Assembly: GCA_947179485.1 (NCBI GenBank)
Contig: OX359250.1
Location: 7,855,873-7,919,872, forward strand
Direction: 5' to 3'
DNA from: Allacma fusca
Taxonomy: Eukaryota > Arthropoda > Collembola > Symphypleona > Sminthuridae
DNA: 64,000 nucleotides
Below are positions 13,201 to 25,775 of this stretch, one piece after another. The notes beneath the pieces are model-generated. The model was not told the DNA's origin. It saw only the letters and a list, made by a program, of their open reading frames with translations, and made no database searches. Each line of letters starts with the position of its first letter. The stretch's first letter is position 1. A program made the translations under genes and the position numbers.

Positions 13201-14852
13201 GCTTCCTTTGCCACACCATTCCCCAGCCGGAAGATCCTAAGATTTCCAAAGTCAGAGCCATGCTAGATCTCATGCGAGGAGAAGAACATGGAAACAAATC
13301 CAAACCACGGAAAAAGATTTTGGTACGTTTCTAATAATTATTACTAAATCCTGCAATACTGCAACATCTGACATGCCTTTACTTCATCAACCCTCTTAGT
13401 ATTCCCAATAAAATTTTTATCACAAGTGTAATTAAAAATGTTATATCCTTTAATAGTGTATCGAAGAAAAATACTACAGAAATCCCTTAATCGAGAACGC
13501 GGATCAGGACATCGCGGAGAAATACCTTCTAATGTCCGAAGGAAAGATCCTCATTTATTTTCACTATGGAGATGAGAATTTTACCCGAAAAAGCATGGAA
13601 TTCTTCAAACCCCGAGGAGTAAACGTTGATTCCGTAGATTTCAAGCCCGAGGATTGTGTAGAATTTCGGGTCTGTCCTTTGAACCTATAGATAATAAAAT
13701 AACTCTTATAATACACTCTCTCTGCAAGAGCACCTTCCAAAGCAGTAAATGTGTAGTATATAAGCAATCATAGATATTACAAGGACCAGAAATAATTTTG
13801 AGGTATCAACAGCGAGCTCAATATTTCTGCTCCAAAAGATAAAAATGCTCTAAAAAGGGATGTATCTTAAAGAGGGTCTATTTAACTTGTAGGTTTATCA
13901 GCTTAGATAAATTACAAATTTTTGCGTGCATAAATGCATGCAAAAAGTATCAATATTCCCCAATATCATTTTTGTCTACAGGTTGATCCATTCTCAGTGC
14001 CAACGAGTAACTATGAGAAATTCACAATTCTGCAGACCCTCTCTAAAGATGAGCTGAGAGCCAGTTCGCAAGCGAGAACTGCGGAGGACGAGGTATTCCT
14101 CAATATACAAATTTTTATCTTCATTTCACTTCACTACTACTACAACATACATTTATCAAAATTATTATTACCAATGGTCACCAGACAATTTTCAAAATTC
14201 GACATCTTTTAACACAGAATACCATACAAATAAAAATTTGAACAAGTTTTGCTATTATTGTTTCTGTTAATGCTACTGAGCGATACCCCAAACCTAATGA
14301 ATGCCATATTGATATGTTGCATGGCTCTAGATTTATTATACAGTAACTCAGAGAGTTCAAGAAGATTGGACCCACAAAATGGAACCTAACCCGTATGCCG
14401 TGTCCGATCAGTCACAAAAGGAGAACGAAGTATATTTGCAACTACACAAAATATCAGCTTATAATTTTATTTTTAAAATAAATAAATAAGCTAAATAAGA
14501 ATTAGTGAAGGCAAGAATATTCACTGTCCCCTGTTTTTTCCAGCGTAAAAATGATGACGAAGAAGAAGATTTATCTGGAGTTGACTTCGCAACTCCCTAC
14601 CTGGAAAAGTATGGACAGCCTGCTACAAAACGTCAGGAAATAGCTTTGAAACAAAAAATCATCAAGGATGCCCGGAACCGGATCATTAGGAAAGCTAAGA
14701 GTATTCAGAAGGAGTACGACGAGGTATGCAGATTTTATTCTGCCATTGAGCTTTCCTTGTATCACTTCAAATCCAAAGCTACAAACTTCAGACTTGAAGT
14801 AGAACATTGGTTCTAAATTACGCAAAAGAAACCACGACAACGTATGAATTTC

Positions 14853-14889
<37 letters not shown>

Positions 14890-15656
14890 CTCATCCGAAA
14901 TTGGTTTAGTTATTTATTTTGTGTACCGTCACTAACATGAAATCTGAAAATGAATTTAAAGCAGAATGTCGGATGTACAAGAATTCCTTAAAGCAATGAA
15001 ACTTATTATGTATACAAATTCCTCAGCGAAGGAATAATATGTGACAAAAATTCATTTGTAAAGAAGCAATTGTGATCTCAAGTATAGATTCAATTGATCC
15101 CAACAACTCGAAATATTACGCTTGGTGCTATTTGTTTGTAACGGTGGTTTTAAATGAATAATTTCAGGAAAGCGCAAAGCTCCAGGATAAGATGGAGTGG
15201 TACGATAGGATGAAAGATCAAATGAAGCCAACGGAAGAAGAAGATTTCCAAATTTTCTATGATGATATTCTCTTCAGGATGCATATAATGGAGCAGCGAC
15301 TAGTGCGTCACCGAGAGGAAGCTCCCATTAAGTTCAATGATCTTCTTATGCAAGTTCTACGTCATCCCAAGCTCAATGTTTTTGCAAATAAAAAATTATC
15401 CAAGGAGGAGAAGGCCCGAAGGATCCAGGAAGAAATGTCTAAAGAAGAAGAACAGAAGAAGGCGGAAGCGGCTGCCAAAATACCCAAAGATATCTGCTGT
15501 GAGTACAGGTTTAAGTACGAGCCACCTAAAAAAGAGAAATCAAAAACTGATGCTGCTAAAGCTGAGGGAAAGGCCGATCAGCCCGACAAAAAATCCGACA
15601 ATAAGGGCCGACTGTCCAAGTATCGAAGTAAGGGTAGAAAAAGTAAGAAGCGTTGA
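10221..15656 (+). CDS. DRC7: Dynein regulatory complex subunit 7 (CCDC135/lobo homologue)
   Basis: Subunit of the nexin-dynein regulatory complex that links axonemal doublets and controls dynein. 13 exons: 10221-10678, 10828-11104, 11200-11403, 11484-11753, 11930-12151, 12244-12469, 12572-12835, 13030-13322, 13457-13669, 13982-14092, 14352-14429, 14544-14723, 15168-15656; about 1,094 residues, longer than the roughly 870 usual in vertebrates. Exon 1 gives an acidic tail (Glu run, residues about 55-95). Exons 2-5 carry the transglutaminase-like region: SFEFSVVLCSLLNGAGYD, THAWVMILKGKRG and HFFLEPFSG. Exons 7-9 carry HHPRHLYYYSDIHPQNVFH and the ILIYFHYGDENFTRK segment. The rest is coiled coil ending in a basic tail. 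The exon 4 donor is ambiguous: 11753 with acceptor 11929, or 11764 with 11931; both keep the frame. Introns 9 (312 bp) and 12 (444 bp) hold nothing coding; intron 12 has a GA microsatellite. Probable poly(A) signal at 15776. Confidence 0.93.
14856..14885. repeat. (AG)15 microsatellite in DRC7 intron 12
   Basis: A pure 30-bp AG dinucleotide run, wholly inside the intron between exons 12 and 13 of DRC7. Confidence 0.95.
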
Positions 15657-15775
15657 GTACTGTAATCCTTGAGATACAATAATTACTATATATAATAATT
15701 ACTTTTAATTATTACACCGAATGTACTTCTCACTTTTTATGCATGTGCTTTACACGTATAAAAAGTGTTTTTTTG

Positions 15776-15781
15776 AATAAA
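15776..15781 (+). terminator. Probable poly(A) signal of DRC7
   Basis: AATAAA lies 120 bp downstream of the DRC7 stop codon. No other canonical signal lies closer to the stop on this strand. Confidence 0.6.
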
Positions 15782-16927
15782 GTATTTCTGGGATTGCTAA
15801 CAATCTAGAGTTAGAAAATCACGCAGCGGCAATTCATGTAAATATAAGGACCTACAAATTTAATCTATTCTAGTACATTTTCGTTGTATGTACAAGTACC
15901 CTCAAAAAGTTACCAAGTCTGTCTTGTTAGCCGTGCATGCTTTAAAGAAGGGAATAAATAATACGGCAGAAGGGAATACGTCCGAATATTTTTGCCCATA
16001 AGGAAAATAAGTCCTTATAAGGCATATTTTATAATGAGATCACAACATAATAATTTTATGACATTTCTCATAAATGTAAAGATTAATCATGAAAACGTTG
16101 GCAAAGATAGTGAGCTGGGTTCTTTTGGAGGATTGGGATGCCTTTAGGTATCTTTGTTACACCATCGGAAATTACTGAAAAAATGCTCAATTATTGAGTA
16201 TTAAAAAAATTATAATAATTTCCCATTGAAAATGGGCATCATGAACTTTCAATAAATCAGTAAACTCGTTAACTGTACATGCATTCCTCCTGTATATTAT
16301 TTCTGACTACAAGACAAGGAGCAAGTTCTTACAGTGTATCATTTAAGTAGATCATACATCATTTGGCTGAAATTCCTTCGGCTGTTTTTACTCCCCTCAC
16401 CTTTTTTAGCCCCATCAATATTCCAATTCATAACAAACTGTCTTGGACTTTCCCGCTTTGAGAATCTCTCAAGGGCACTTTATACAGAGATACAGACGGA
16501 GGCCACAGACTCCGAATTCTTTCTTTATTCTGCAGCATTATTACAATTTTTGATGCTGAACATTCCGTTTCACTCTTGCTCTCTTTCTCATCTCCTCGTT
16601 CATTGCTAAAAAGACACGATTGGATTAGATGACAGAGCACATTAGGATTTTTAACGCTTGCAATTCCCAGTAGCTGTTCTTTTAAATAAGGAAAATTCTA
16701 TCTGTTTAATGATACAGTGAGCTAATGTTAGAAATGTATATAATTGTATGGAATTACGTAACATAGTAGTACTAATTTAATTTCGTTTATAAAAGAAATG
16801 TATGAATAAGAATAATCGTCGAATGTATAAGCTATGCTATGATACGAACAGTTCTTAAAAACTACTAATATTATTAATCATACTTAGCACTACGTACAAT
16901 TAAGAGCGTAATTCATTACAGTCAGTT
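15782..16927. other. Intergenic, no gene seen
   Basis: AT-rich sequence between the DRC7 3' end and the hAT-like element. Short ORFs such as 16334-16609 overlap others on the opposite strand, lack splice context and show no family resemblance. Nothing further could be supported. Confidence 0.6.
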
Positions 16928-16949
16928 ATTGACACCAGTGCTCGGACTG

Positions 16950-17205
16950 GGTACAGAAACCGTGTACCCGTACCCATACCCGAATATCGGGTACTACAAA
17001 ATGCTGTACCTATACCCGTACCCATACCCGAGTACCCGGGTAAATTATTTCAGTACCCGTACCCGTACCTGAAAATACAATGTAGTACCTGTACCCACAA
17101 TTTACCCGTACCCGTTATGTACCCAAAACCTGTACCCATACCCGAGTAACTATTGTGTGTACCCGGGTATTGCTCGGGTACTGGAAGTTTGACCGATTTA
17201 AAATC
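16950..17205. repeat. 5' subterminal GTACCC array of the hAT-like element
   Basis: A dense series of units such as GTACCC, ATACCC and GAGTACCCGGGTA, with the palindromic core GTAC. Units are mostly in the plus orientation here and in the matching 3' array, so the two arrays are direct repeats rather than mirror images. In hAT elements, subterminal repeats of this kind are known to bind transposase; that role is inferred here. Confidence 0.85.
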
Positions 17206-18339
17206 CCCGACAACATTAGCCTGCCCAGCTGAAAAATTTTAATTTGTCAATTTTTTGACCTCCAAAGTGTCCGGGATTTTGGGAATTTTCCCTAGGCGTT
17301 AAAGACATCCTATTTGAATTTTTTGAAAAAATTGTTCAAGGCATTTTGTGATTTTTTTTAATAAACACTGACGAAATTCAAATCCTACTACCCCAAAATA
17401 ATAACTTGCTGAATGAAATGAAATGCGTTTTCGCTTATTTTGTAATTGGGACGGATTCTTTAATACTAAACTCTCCATAACTTGCTTTTTAACTTGGAGA
17501 ACAAGAAACAATTTTTTCCGGCTAATCGAACTCTGTGTATAGAAAATATTATACGAAAAAATTGAGTTGATCATAATTTTTCCAAGTCAAATATTGCGGT
17601 TTCAGGAAATAAATGTGGGAGGCAATATTGAATATTCATTTTATATTACAGCTTTATAAAACAAACATTCGTAAACTGTCTCTCACATTCATGAAGCCCG
17701 AGACGGAGATTTTCGAAAAATGCAGGCAAAATAGGACTAAAATGCAACCCCATGGAAGTTTAAAACGCCAAGTTCAGATGTCTGTCAAGTTCTTTTAACA
17801 TCAAAATTATCAAGATTAATCAAAGGGACTGAAATATAAATATTGCGTGCAAGGAATGATATTTTTCATTCTAAAATTTTATAAATATTCACCTCAATAA
17901 ATACTCAAAGTGTCATAAATACCCAGAATTGAAAATGCTCAAATTGCCTGCATAAAATGCCTTGGCGTAGAAATGTATCTGCTAATAAATGTATATTTAT
18001 TCCGATCTTATCTCGTAATACATCTTCAAATAATTGTAATGTCACGCTCCCAATGAAGCTAATTAAATTGAATCCCAAGAACCTCCCTCTTGAAATTCTT
18101 CGTTGATGAGCTTCACTATTTAAGTCGATAAACAGATGATTTCACTGACTATATTTCTTTATTAGATTCCTTGGATGAATTATTAGAAGCGTTAGATTGC
18201 AACTACCACGTAATCATAAATGAGACGAAGCCACTTGGCTCTGTTACTAACGCAAGTATCTGTATACTACGAAATAATCAACTCCACGGTTGGTAGGTCT
18301 TATTGTTAGCCATAGTAATCCATCCCATCAGGAATCCTT

Positions 18340-18600
18340 GAAGTACCCAAAAATACTCGGGTACAGCACCCACGAGTACAGGCATTTTACATAGTGATAC
18401 CCGTACCCATTGGGTACTACCCGATTGCCACTGAGTGAGTACCCATACCCGTACCCGTACCTGTACCCACTTTATTGTCTAAAATCAAGAGTACCCGGGT
18501 AGTACCCGCGTACTTGCGAGTACGCAACTTCTGTACCTGGGTAGTACCCATTCCTGTACCCGTACCCATTTACCCGAGTATTACCAGTACCCAGTCCGAG
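18340..18600. repeat. 3' subterminal GTACCC array of the hAT-like element
   Basis: Second array of GTACCC-type hexamers, including a CCCGGG-centred palindrome near 18490 like the one near 17035 in the other arm. It ends directly in the terminal inverted repeat at 18587-18605. Confidence 0.85.
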
Positions 18601-19784
18601 CACTGATTGACACAGGGAAGACGACGCGACAGACAAATAGTCACATGTGATATAAAAACACAAAATAATACATCTTCTAATTATACCTTTAGCAATACTC
18701 GTGTACACAAATTATGTCGGCGTGGATTGTAGGTAGAAATAGAACCTAAATGAGATAATTTGAGTCATATTGGGGAAATAATCTTGAAAAAATTACTTAA
18801 ATGAAGCAACAAGGCACAAAGTCCATTCTAGAGAAATTCGCCGCAACTGGAACATATATTATGTATGTAAGTACCTCGAAACGTGTAATGTAGGTAATTA
18901 TTTACTTGGTTAACTTATATTCTGTACAAGAGTACAGATGCAAACCGGCCTAAATCAGTTTGCGAAAGAGTACAAAACACAAAATAAAATTTCCATTTCA
19001 AAACGACTGAGAATGCCATTTATATGCTCAGCTGTTATTTTACAAGCTTAAATTTCTTGTAATATTTTACTAATATCTTTCATACCTCCATTTTTGACCT
19101 TTTATACCTACTTTGACGCTCAGGATCTTAACCTTCAATGACCCTTGATCTGGGGCATTTTATTATGAAATACATTAATCTTGTGTAGGCGTTTCTCTGT
19201 TTAAGCTCCAAGGCCAAATTCACGAATAAATCACAAATAATTGTATATTATTACGGGAACAATCATTTTTGAAAAAAGTGAGTGTACCATTTTACAGCTA
19301 TGCTCTTCAGTTATGTATAAGCATGCTCTGGATAGGGTGTAACTGTCGTAAATAAAAACAAACGACACCGACTTGAGAAACTTTATGCTATTGCTTTATT
19401 GTTATTAATAGCTAAGGTAAATATTTCATCTTCTTTGTGACAGGATCATTCACGTGTTTCTGGTCATAATAGGAGTATTTCTGTACAAGTGTATTGTAGA
19501 GATCCATGCTGTACACTTAAATTGAAGTTGGAAGAATACAGCGCACGTTGGGAAAAAAGAAGTGCATACTGAATATCCAGTTAAATCGTAAATATTGTAT
19601 TTAAAAAACACAGCAACTCAGCTGAAATTTGACTGAACACGGAGGCTGTGCTGACAATGAGAGTGGAGGGAGATAGTTTTTTACGCGAGCATACTGTAAG
19701 TAAGTAAGTAAGTATGCAAGTAAACGTGAAGATGAAAATGTACATATAAATAGGCAACGTGGACCTGCGAAAGTGTGTACGTAC

Positions 19785-19977
19785 CTGAAGACTACTTCAA
19801 CAAGTATGATGAAAGTTCCAGTGTGCAACTTGAGTTTGAGATCCTCTTTGAGGTCCCATGTCCCGTCAAGAAGGAGATTTATTTCGGTCCTTATCTGAGA
19901 AGTGGTGTCGAAAATGTCAGTTGAAATTCTGGGAATCCGATGAGTGTTTTTATGCTGAGTTGACATGAAAGGGAGTC
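19785..19977 (-). other. Orphan exon candidate (unidentified)
   Basis: On the minus strand an open stretch is bounded by a good acceptor (pyrimidine tract then cag, ending at 19978) and a good donor (CTTCAG then gtacgt at 19784). The longest open frame reads about 64 residues, including THRIPRISTDIFDTT and TEINLLLDGTWDLKED. I do not recognise the family, and no partner exons were found within reach. It could be an exon of a non-coding RNA, an unannotated small gene or chance. Confidence 0.2.
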
Positions 19978-22238
19978 CTGGGAAAAAGTATGAGCAATCA
20001 CACATGAAAAAAAAAAGCATGTGCGCTTTCTGAACAACTTTTCTCGAAACTTTTCTCTCCTCTTAAAGACGAGTCTCTACTGCACTACAATGTGTGAGAT
20101 TTATCTGGAAGTTACGTAGAAGTTTTGTAGGCACACAAAATGTAAACATTGTACACTCAGGATAGTACGATACAGGCATGAATAAAAATGAGAAGCTAAA
20201 TTTGGGGAAAAGGACGGAATGTCAACAGCATTGGGCAAACACTTTCTGAATTTATTGGAAATTATTTATTTAACCGCTATCATTCACCATATTTGTCAAT
20301 CAAGGTTGTGTCTTAATGATAAAAAATGTCACGTTTGATTGGTCTAATTTCTCCATCGAAGATATGCAATGCAATCGCCGAGGCATAAACATATAATTAC
20401 TGGAGTTTACAAACAATACAACCACATAACGTGTCTTTATTTTGTTCCAGAAACATTTACAGCAAGTACATAATCATCCGAGTGAAATATAATGAGTCGG
20501 GTCTGTCAGTTTTCTTCCCATTCCAAATTAGGATGTTTCAGAAACACTAGCTCTGTCTTTTCACCCCAACCATTGTATTTGAGAGTTGACTGCGGAACAC
20601 CAAGCTTTACAAGTATAGCTCTTGGTTGTAGATAGCCATATCATTCCTTGCGGACTCAGTTCACTTGAAACGCCTCTGTCACAACTGGTATAGCTAAAGC
20701 CACAATTCTACAGCAATGTAACTAGTTGTTCCTTGGTATTTCGAGTAAACTGGAACATTCAGCTCGTCAATAGTCGCTCGGAACAGGAAAATCCCAGCTC
20801 TCCTGTACTACATACGTAAGTTTCACCAAATGATGGTTCTTTGGGAAGTAATCCACAGCTGGAACCAGATCTCAATATCCAAGCAAACATGCCAATGGAA
20901 CATGAAGGAGTCTTTATCAGGAAGTCTTCCGTGCCCTCCCAAGGCTAATATAGTCCTCCTGAAAACTACTCCTTCATGTTCATGTGGCCAACTCAACTTG
21001 CTGGATAAATGAGAGGACCACAACTAGAACTCACGGTAAGGGAAGACCACTTGATTTCATCGTCCTGAACATCAACGCTCTCAGCACCAGCTCCAGAAGA
21101 GTCACCTTACAAGTAACCACTTCAAAAATCTTGCTAATTTTGTAGTAGAGGAAAAGTAATTACCTTAGAATTTGAACCTCAAATCCGGTCATTATTTTGA
21201 ATAAAAGTATGAACGGCATTTACATGATGTATAGTCACAAGAATATCCAGCGACAGTAGCTGTCATTACAGCATTTTATTAGCATTTTATTAATGGGATC
21301 GGTACAAATCCACAGGAAATTCCATAAATCAATGTGTGGCGTATCTGCCGTGTTCAGGTCCCGCGTGTGCTGTATGAAACCCTTTTTTTCTCATTCTAGT
21401 CCCGTCATTTTATCTCTATACCTGTAGACTCCGGACGGTACCTCGATAAATGCCAAGGCAATGACTGAGTGAACACTAATGGATTGGAAAGACATATAGG
21501 AAGCTGAAAAGGTACACACACAATTCATGATGAATATCCCTAAATCATTCTCGTGGCAAATTGCTGATTTACCCCATTGATTTATTTTCCCAAGGCATTA
21601 TTTTCCTCCTACATACTTACGTAGTAAAATCCGCTCAGTCTTGCTCCGACCTACATACTCAACCAAGTTCACCGATTCATGGACAAGGGCACTCATTTTT
21701 CATTTCTTCGCTTCTGTACCTCCGCAAACACGGTTACATGATCGTCTGTTTTACAAAGGAAACTTATCCGTAATTAATTACCCAGTCTGTATGTACTCCG
21801 AGCTGAAACTCCCTCATTCGAAAGCTGTTCGTGTCGCAATCCAGCCTATCCACTTACCACAAATTGTAGTCGCCGATTAGATTCTAAATGCCACACTTCC
21901 ACTCACTCCTACTGTTGCTTGGAACCTATAGTTGAAACATTTGTCATTCCTATAATTTGCTTTCCTGTGTGACTATATACGTTGGAATATTTTTTTTCCA
22001 GGGAGCCCTTTGGGCTCACATAGAAATCAGTCCTTTTAGTGTCAATTAACTGAGCCATTTCCTATAGTTATAAAACGAAATGATCTCTGTACAATAATAT
22101 GTGGCTCGTGGTTTTGCAAGCTTAGCTGGAGAGCAAAGCACGTAATGATTTGAACAACAAAACGGGCACTCAGTCAGTCCGTTTCACTTTCCCCGTGAAA
22201 TATTGATTTCTGTAAAACCTCTTCGCTCTATCTTCCAT

Positions 22239-22258
22239 CTCTCTCTCTCTCTCTCTCT
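22239..22258. repeat. (CT)10 microsatellite
   Basis: Pure CT run followed by an imperfect extension to about 22271. Intergenic. Confidence 0.95.
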
Positions 22259-24769
22259 TTCTCTCTGTCTCACTTCTGCACTTCATATATGTATTTATAC
22301 CGAAGCTGACCTCCAAACTCTACAAGGGATTAAACTTGATTTGAGCCAGGCTGTGGAACATTTTCACATTTTGACAACCGTAATAGACAGGATGATTTCT
22401 TCTCTTGAGCATCAAGGGTGAGGAAAGGACGTGCCATAGATTCCATTTTAGTAACTTTGATCTCTCCTGGATACCCTGGGTTAAAGGATTCATTTGTTTA
22501 ATTTAATGAATATTTATACTCTCAGACCTGGAGTTTCTGCCGTGTCAACGGAGTCATTCGACGTGTAGAATGACATGAAGTTATATCAACCGTTATAATC
22601 TACACAGATGGATTTTTTACCCGAAGCCTGTCGGAGTCGATAAAAATCATCCATGCGGGCTTGCTTTATGACATAACCACACAAACCCAAAGATGACATA
22701 CTACTCTTATGTTCATTCCTCACGCTACTTCCATTCCTCAACTGGTATCTCAGAAAAAAACGGAGTGTTCCAAATACACCATAAAAAAAGTAAGTGCATT
22801 TCTCCATCATATAATATGTTCTTCCTATCAATGGGGAATCTCACCCATTCTTCCCATTTTCCCATAACATCCTTATTTTCAAGGAGAATTATCTTATGAA
22901 GAGTGTTTTTACAGGATATGCTCCACACTGGGACTATATAGTCTTGGCAATCCATAAAAGACTAGAGGAACCCACGCAGACAGGCTCTGAAAGGGAAAAA
23001 ACCCGGGCGATAACGGAAAAAAACTCAGGTGAAAGAAATTAACGAGGGGTAGGTATGTAATGCTGGTTATCATTTACCCTCCTACTATCTCCGTCTAATG
23101 TCTGTATTATACAGTCTGACATGGCAGGAGGTTCTTAATAAGGGCTACGGAGGAAGCGGGAGGATACCCCTACTTTTGTTAGTTTCTCCAACAGTTCCTG
23201 ATGGTAAGATAAACATTGAGAACACGGAAAGTAGCATGCTTTCACATATGCAATGTGTTTCGGATAGGAAAGTAGGTGACTCCAGTGAAGATCCTCCATA
23301 TGTACGTAATGACACTGGGAGTGGGAGCCTCGTTGCAGTATGCACACCACGGGGACGTTCATACATTTAAACAAGAGTCAGTCAAGGTTCCAGTACTTCC
23401 CTAGTTCAGTCTAGAACTAACCCAAAGTATAAATTCCGGATTCGCCGGACTCTATAATACGTTTTATAATTTCTGTTACAATTTTTTTTCCCAGCAAAAC
23501 TAAACATTTGCAGGATGTCTCATAACAAAATGACATGTTTTTTTAGCAAAGTAAATGCCCACAACTTGGCTCAAAAAGTTTAAGTAAGCAAAATATAATT
23601 GAGTCAAAACAAACAGGGCATAAGAATATTATTTACTTTTCATTCTTATTTCTGTTCGGGCAATATTTGCCCAAAAAGAGACGTAACTTTTTTTTTCTGT
23701 CAAGTCGGCATTTTGTCAGCTAATACGCAAAAAAAACTACATAATTTCATGCATATTAAAATACAAAACGTTTTTCTTAATTCTCTTTGAATGTATACCC
23801 TTTATATTTATAGGATGAATGATAATACGAGCCCTGCCTGAACATATTCCTGAATAAAATTGATTCTAACTCAATTATAATACAGCAAGGGAAATTTCAA
23901 CCGATTACATGACCTGTGAAGAATCCAAAGCAAGTGCATTTGAAAAATCAAATCAAAATTAGTAAGTACATATAGGTACTCATTTTGAGACACGTCAAGA
24001 ACAAAATAATAAAAATTTCCAGTCAAGTCGCAAAAGTAAATACGTTTCAATCTAAAGAAAGAGTAAAAATGACTTTATAGATCAACTGTCTCATGTCTCA
24101 CATAAAAAACAAGTAGTTGAGCAACTATAAAGGAAACACGAATATTTCTTTATTTCAATGAGCAAACTTGAATTTAATAGTCGTGAGACGACCCTTAACA
24201 TCGAGATGCCACTAACATGGGAACATATTTCTGAGGTGTCCCTTATTTTGTGGAATTACTAATACGGACACATTTTATCGAGGTATCCCTAACAAGGAGA
24301 CTTCCCTTATATCAAGGTATCCCTAACATGAAGACATCCCATCGAGATTTCCGATAACTCAGATTTACCCAAATCAACAATAAATTTACCCTCACGATGT
24401 TTATCAAACTATTGAGTACGACCTTCAATGTTTGAATTCTTTAAGTCACTGCAGTATTGTTTACGACAGTCAAAGCGGAACCACAGAAGCATACCGTGAT
24501 GTTCGAGCACTCATCAGTCATCACATCTCCCCTTTTGTCACAACTATAATATTACGTTCCACATGACTTCCCATTCCCATTCATTCTTCACATGTATTTC
24601 AAGGCATCGTATTATTTTTGATGAAGGCCAATAATTATTTTTGGGGACAAATGTTTTTCCTAAAATATGCAATTTATGTCCGTCCCCCATATACTATGGG
24701 CACACAAATGAGTCAGACAGTGGTATTCTCAGTGTTGACGTTATGACTGGGTTCCCGTATACTTTTGAT

Positions 24770-24804
24770 AGAGAGAGAGAGAGAGAGACAGAGACAGAGA
24801 GAGG
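24770..24804. repeat. (GA)n microsatellite, slightly interrupted
   Basis: GA dinucleotide run with two GACA interruptions. Intergenic. Confidence 0.9.
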
Positions 24805-25539
24805 AAAGGAAGGCTGCGTTAATGCGTAATGGTAGCGAATCGACACAGCTGGGTGAATCCTATCAAGTGGAAGTAAACTCGCTGCACTCTCACTATTGCT
24901 CTCGGCTGCATGGTGGAACGGTAGGGCAAGAGGGAGAGATGGTCGTTCTTTACTTTTGAAATCAACTTACTTAATTTCTCATTTCTTCTCCTTTTTTATT
25001 TCCGGATTTTTTTACTTCATCATAAGTAAGTGTGTAGTCAGTCGTCAATTACAGCTTCAGTTTAAGTTCACAATTGACTATCGTTGAGTGACAATTAAAT
25101 TTCGGAAATATTTCCTCGTGTATATTTACCTTCTTTCTTCCTCCTGTGTACTAAAAGTACGTATGTACTTTTATGTAATCGCACGTTGTTGTTGTTGTTA
25201 AAAAAAATACGTGCATCACACAGGGAGCTGCAATATATATATGTAATTATTACATAATAGTAGTATTTAAATTCCAAGGAGCTTATATACATGATATGAG
25301 TGTATGTGGTTATTAATATACTTGTTCTTCGAGACTCGTTAACCAGTCAAAGCGAGTTAAGGCCTTGTTACTAATTTCCTGAGAGAGTGCTCTGAGTTGG
25401 TCAAGTTGAGAGGATGAACTCATCAGTGAAGGTTTATGTCTCAAGAGATTGGAGCAAAGATAGTTTCGGTTGATAACTATAACTGGGGATTTATCATCTT
25501 TGCTATTAATTTATCATCTTATATTAATATTATTGTGTC

Positions 25540-25775
25540 CCGCATTACTTGTTGTAATTGGAACATTTTATTCGTAATATTCTTCTTCTTTGGAATATTA
25601 TTTGTGACATTAGTGTCCTTTGAAATATTATTTGTAATATACAATAATAGTATTGTTCGAAATATAATTTGTGGGATTGGTGTGGTTTGAAATATGATTT
25701 GTGACGTTAGGGTGATTTGAAATATCATTTGTAACATTGTTGTTGTTGGAAGTATTACTTGTAATCTTTGTAGCA
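25540..25775. repeat. Degenerate tandem repeat of about 25-35 bp
   Basis: Repeated units of the form TTTGAAATATnATTTGTnAnATT occur several times (for example near 25620, 25655, 25688 and 25718) with drifted spacing. It lies about 0.7 kb upstream of the TMCO4-type start codon. The antisense 85-codon ORF here is a by-product of the repeat. Confidence 0.6.

Larger units (their letters stand above)
16936..18605. mobile_element. hAT-like non-autonomous DNA transposon with perfect ends and 8-bp target duplication
   Basis: The 1,670-bp element begins CAGTGCTCGGACTGGGTAC and ends with the exact reverse complement, a perfect 19-bp terminal inverted repeat starting CAGTG, as in many hAT elements. It is flanked by identical 8-bp copies of ATTGACAC (16928-16935 and 18606-18613). 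These fit the hAT target consensus nTnnnnAn (T at position 2, A at 7). Both subterminal regions (about 16950-17205 and 18340-18600) are arrays of GTACCC/GGTAC-type hexamers. The centre (about 17210-18330) has only short ORFs, the largest 91 codons on the minus strand, with no transposase motifs, so the copy is non-autonomous. The perfect duplication suggests a fairly recent insertion. Confidence 0.92.

Noticed and set aside
17299..17574. 91-codon ORF inside the hAT-like element as a transposase remnant
   Set aside because: No hAT dimerisation or catalytic motifs can be seen; Lys/Phe/Ser composition is typical of AT-rich noise.
23098..23374. Three overlapping ORFs of 73-90 codons
   Set aside because: All frames are open on both strands over the same span and none resembles a known protein.
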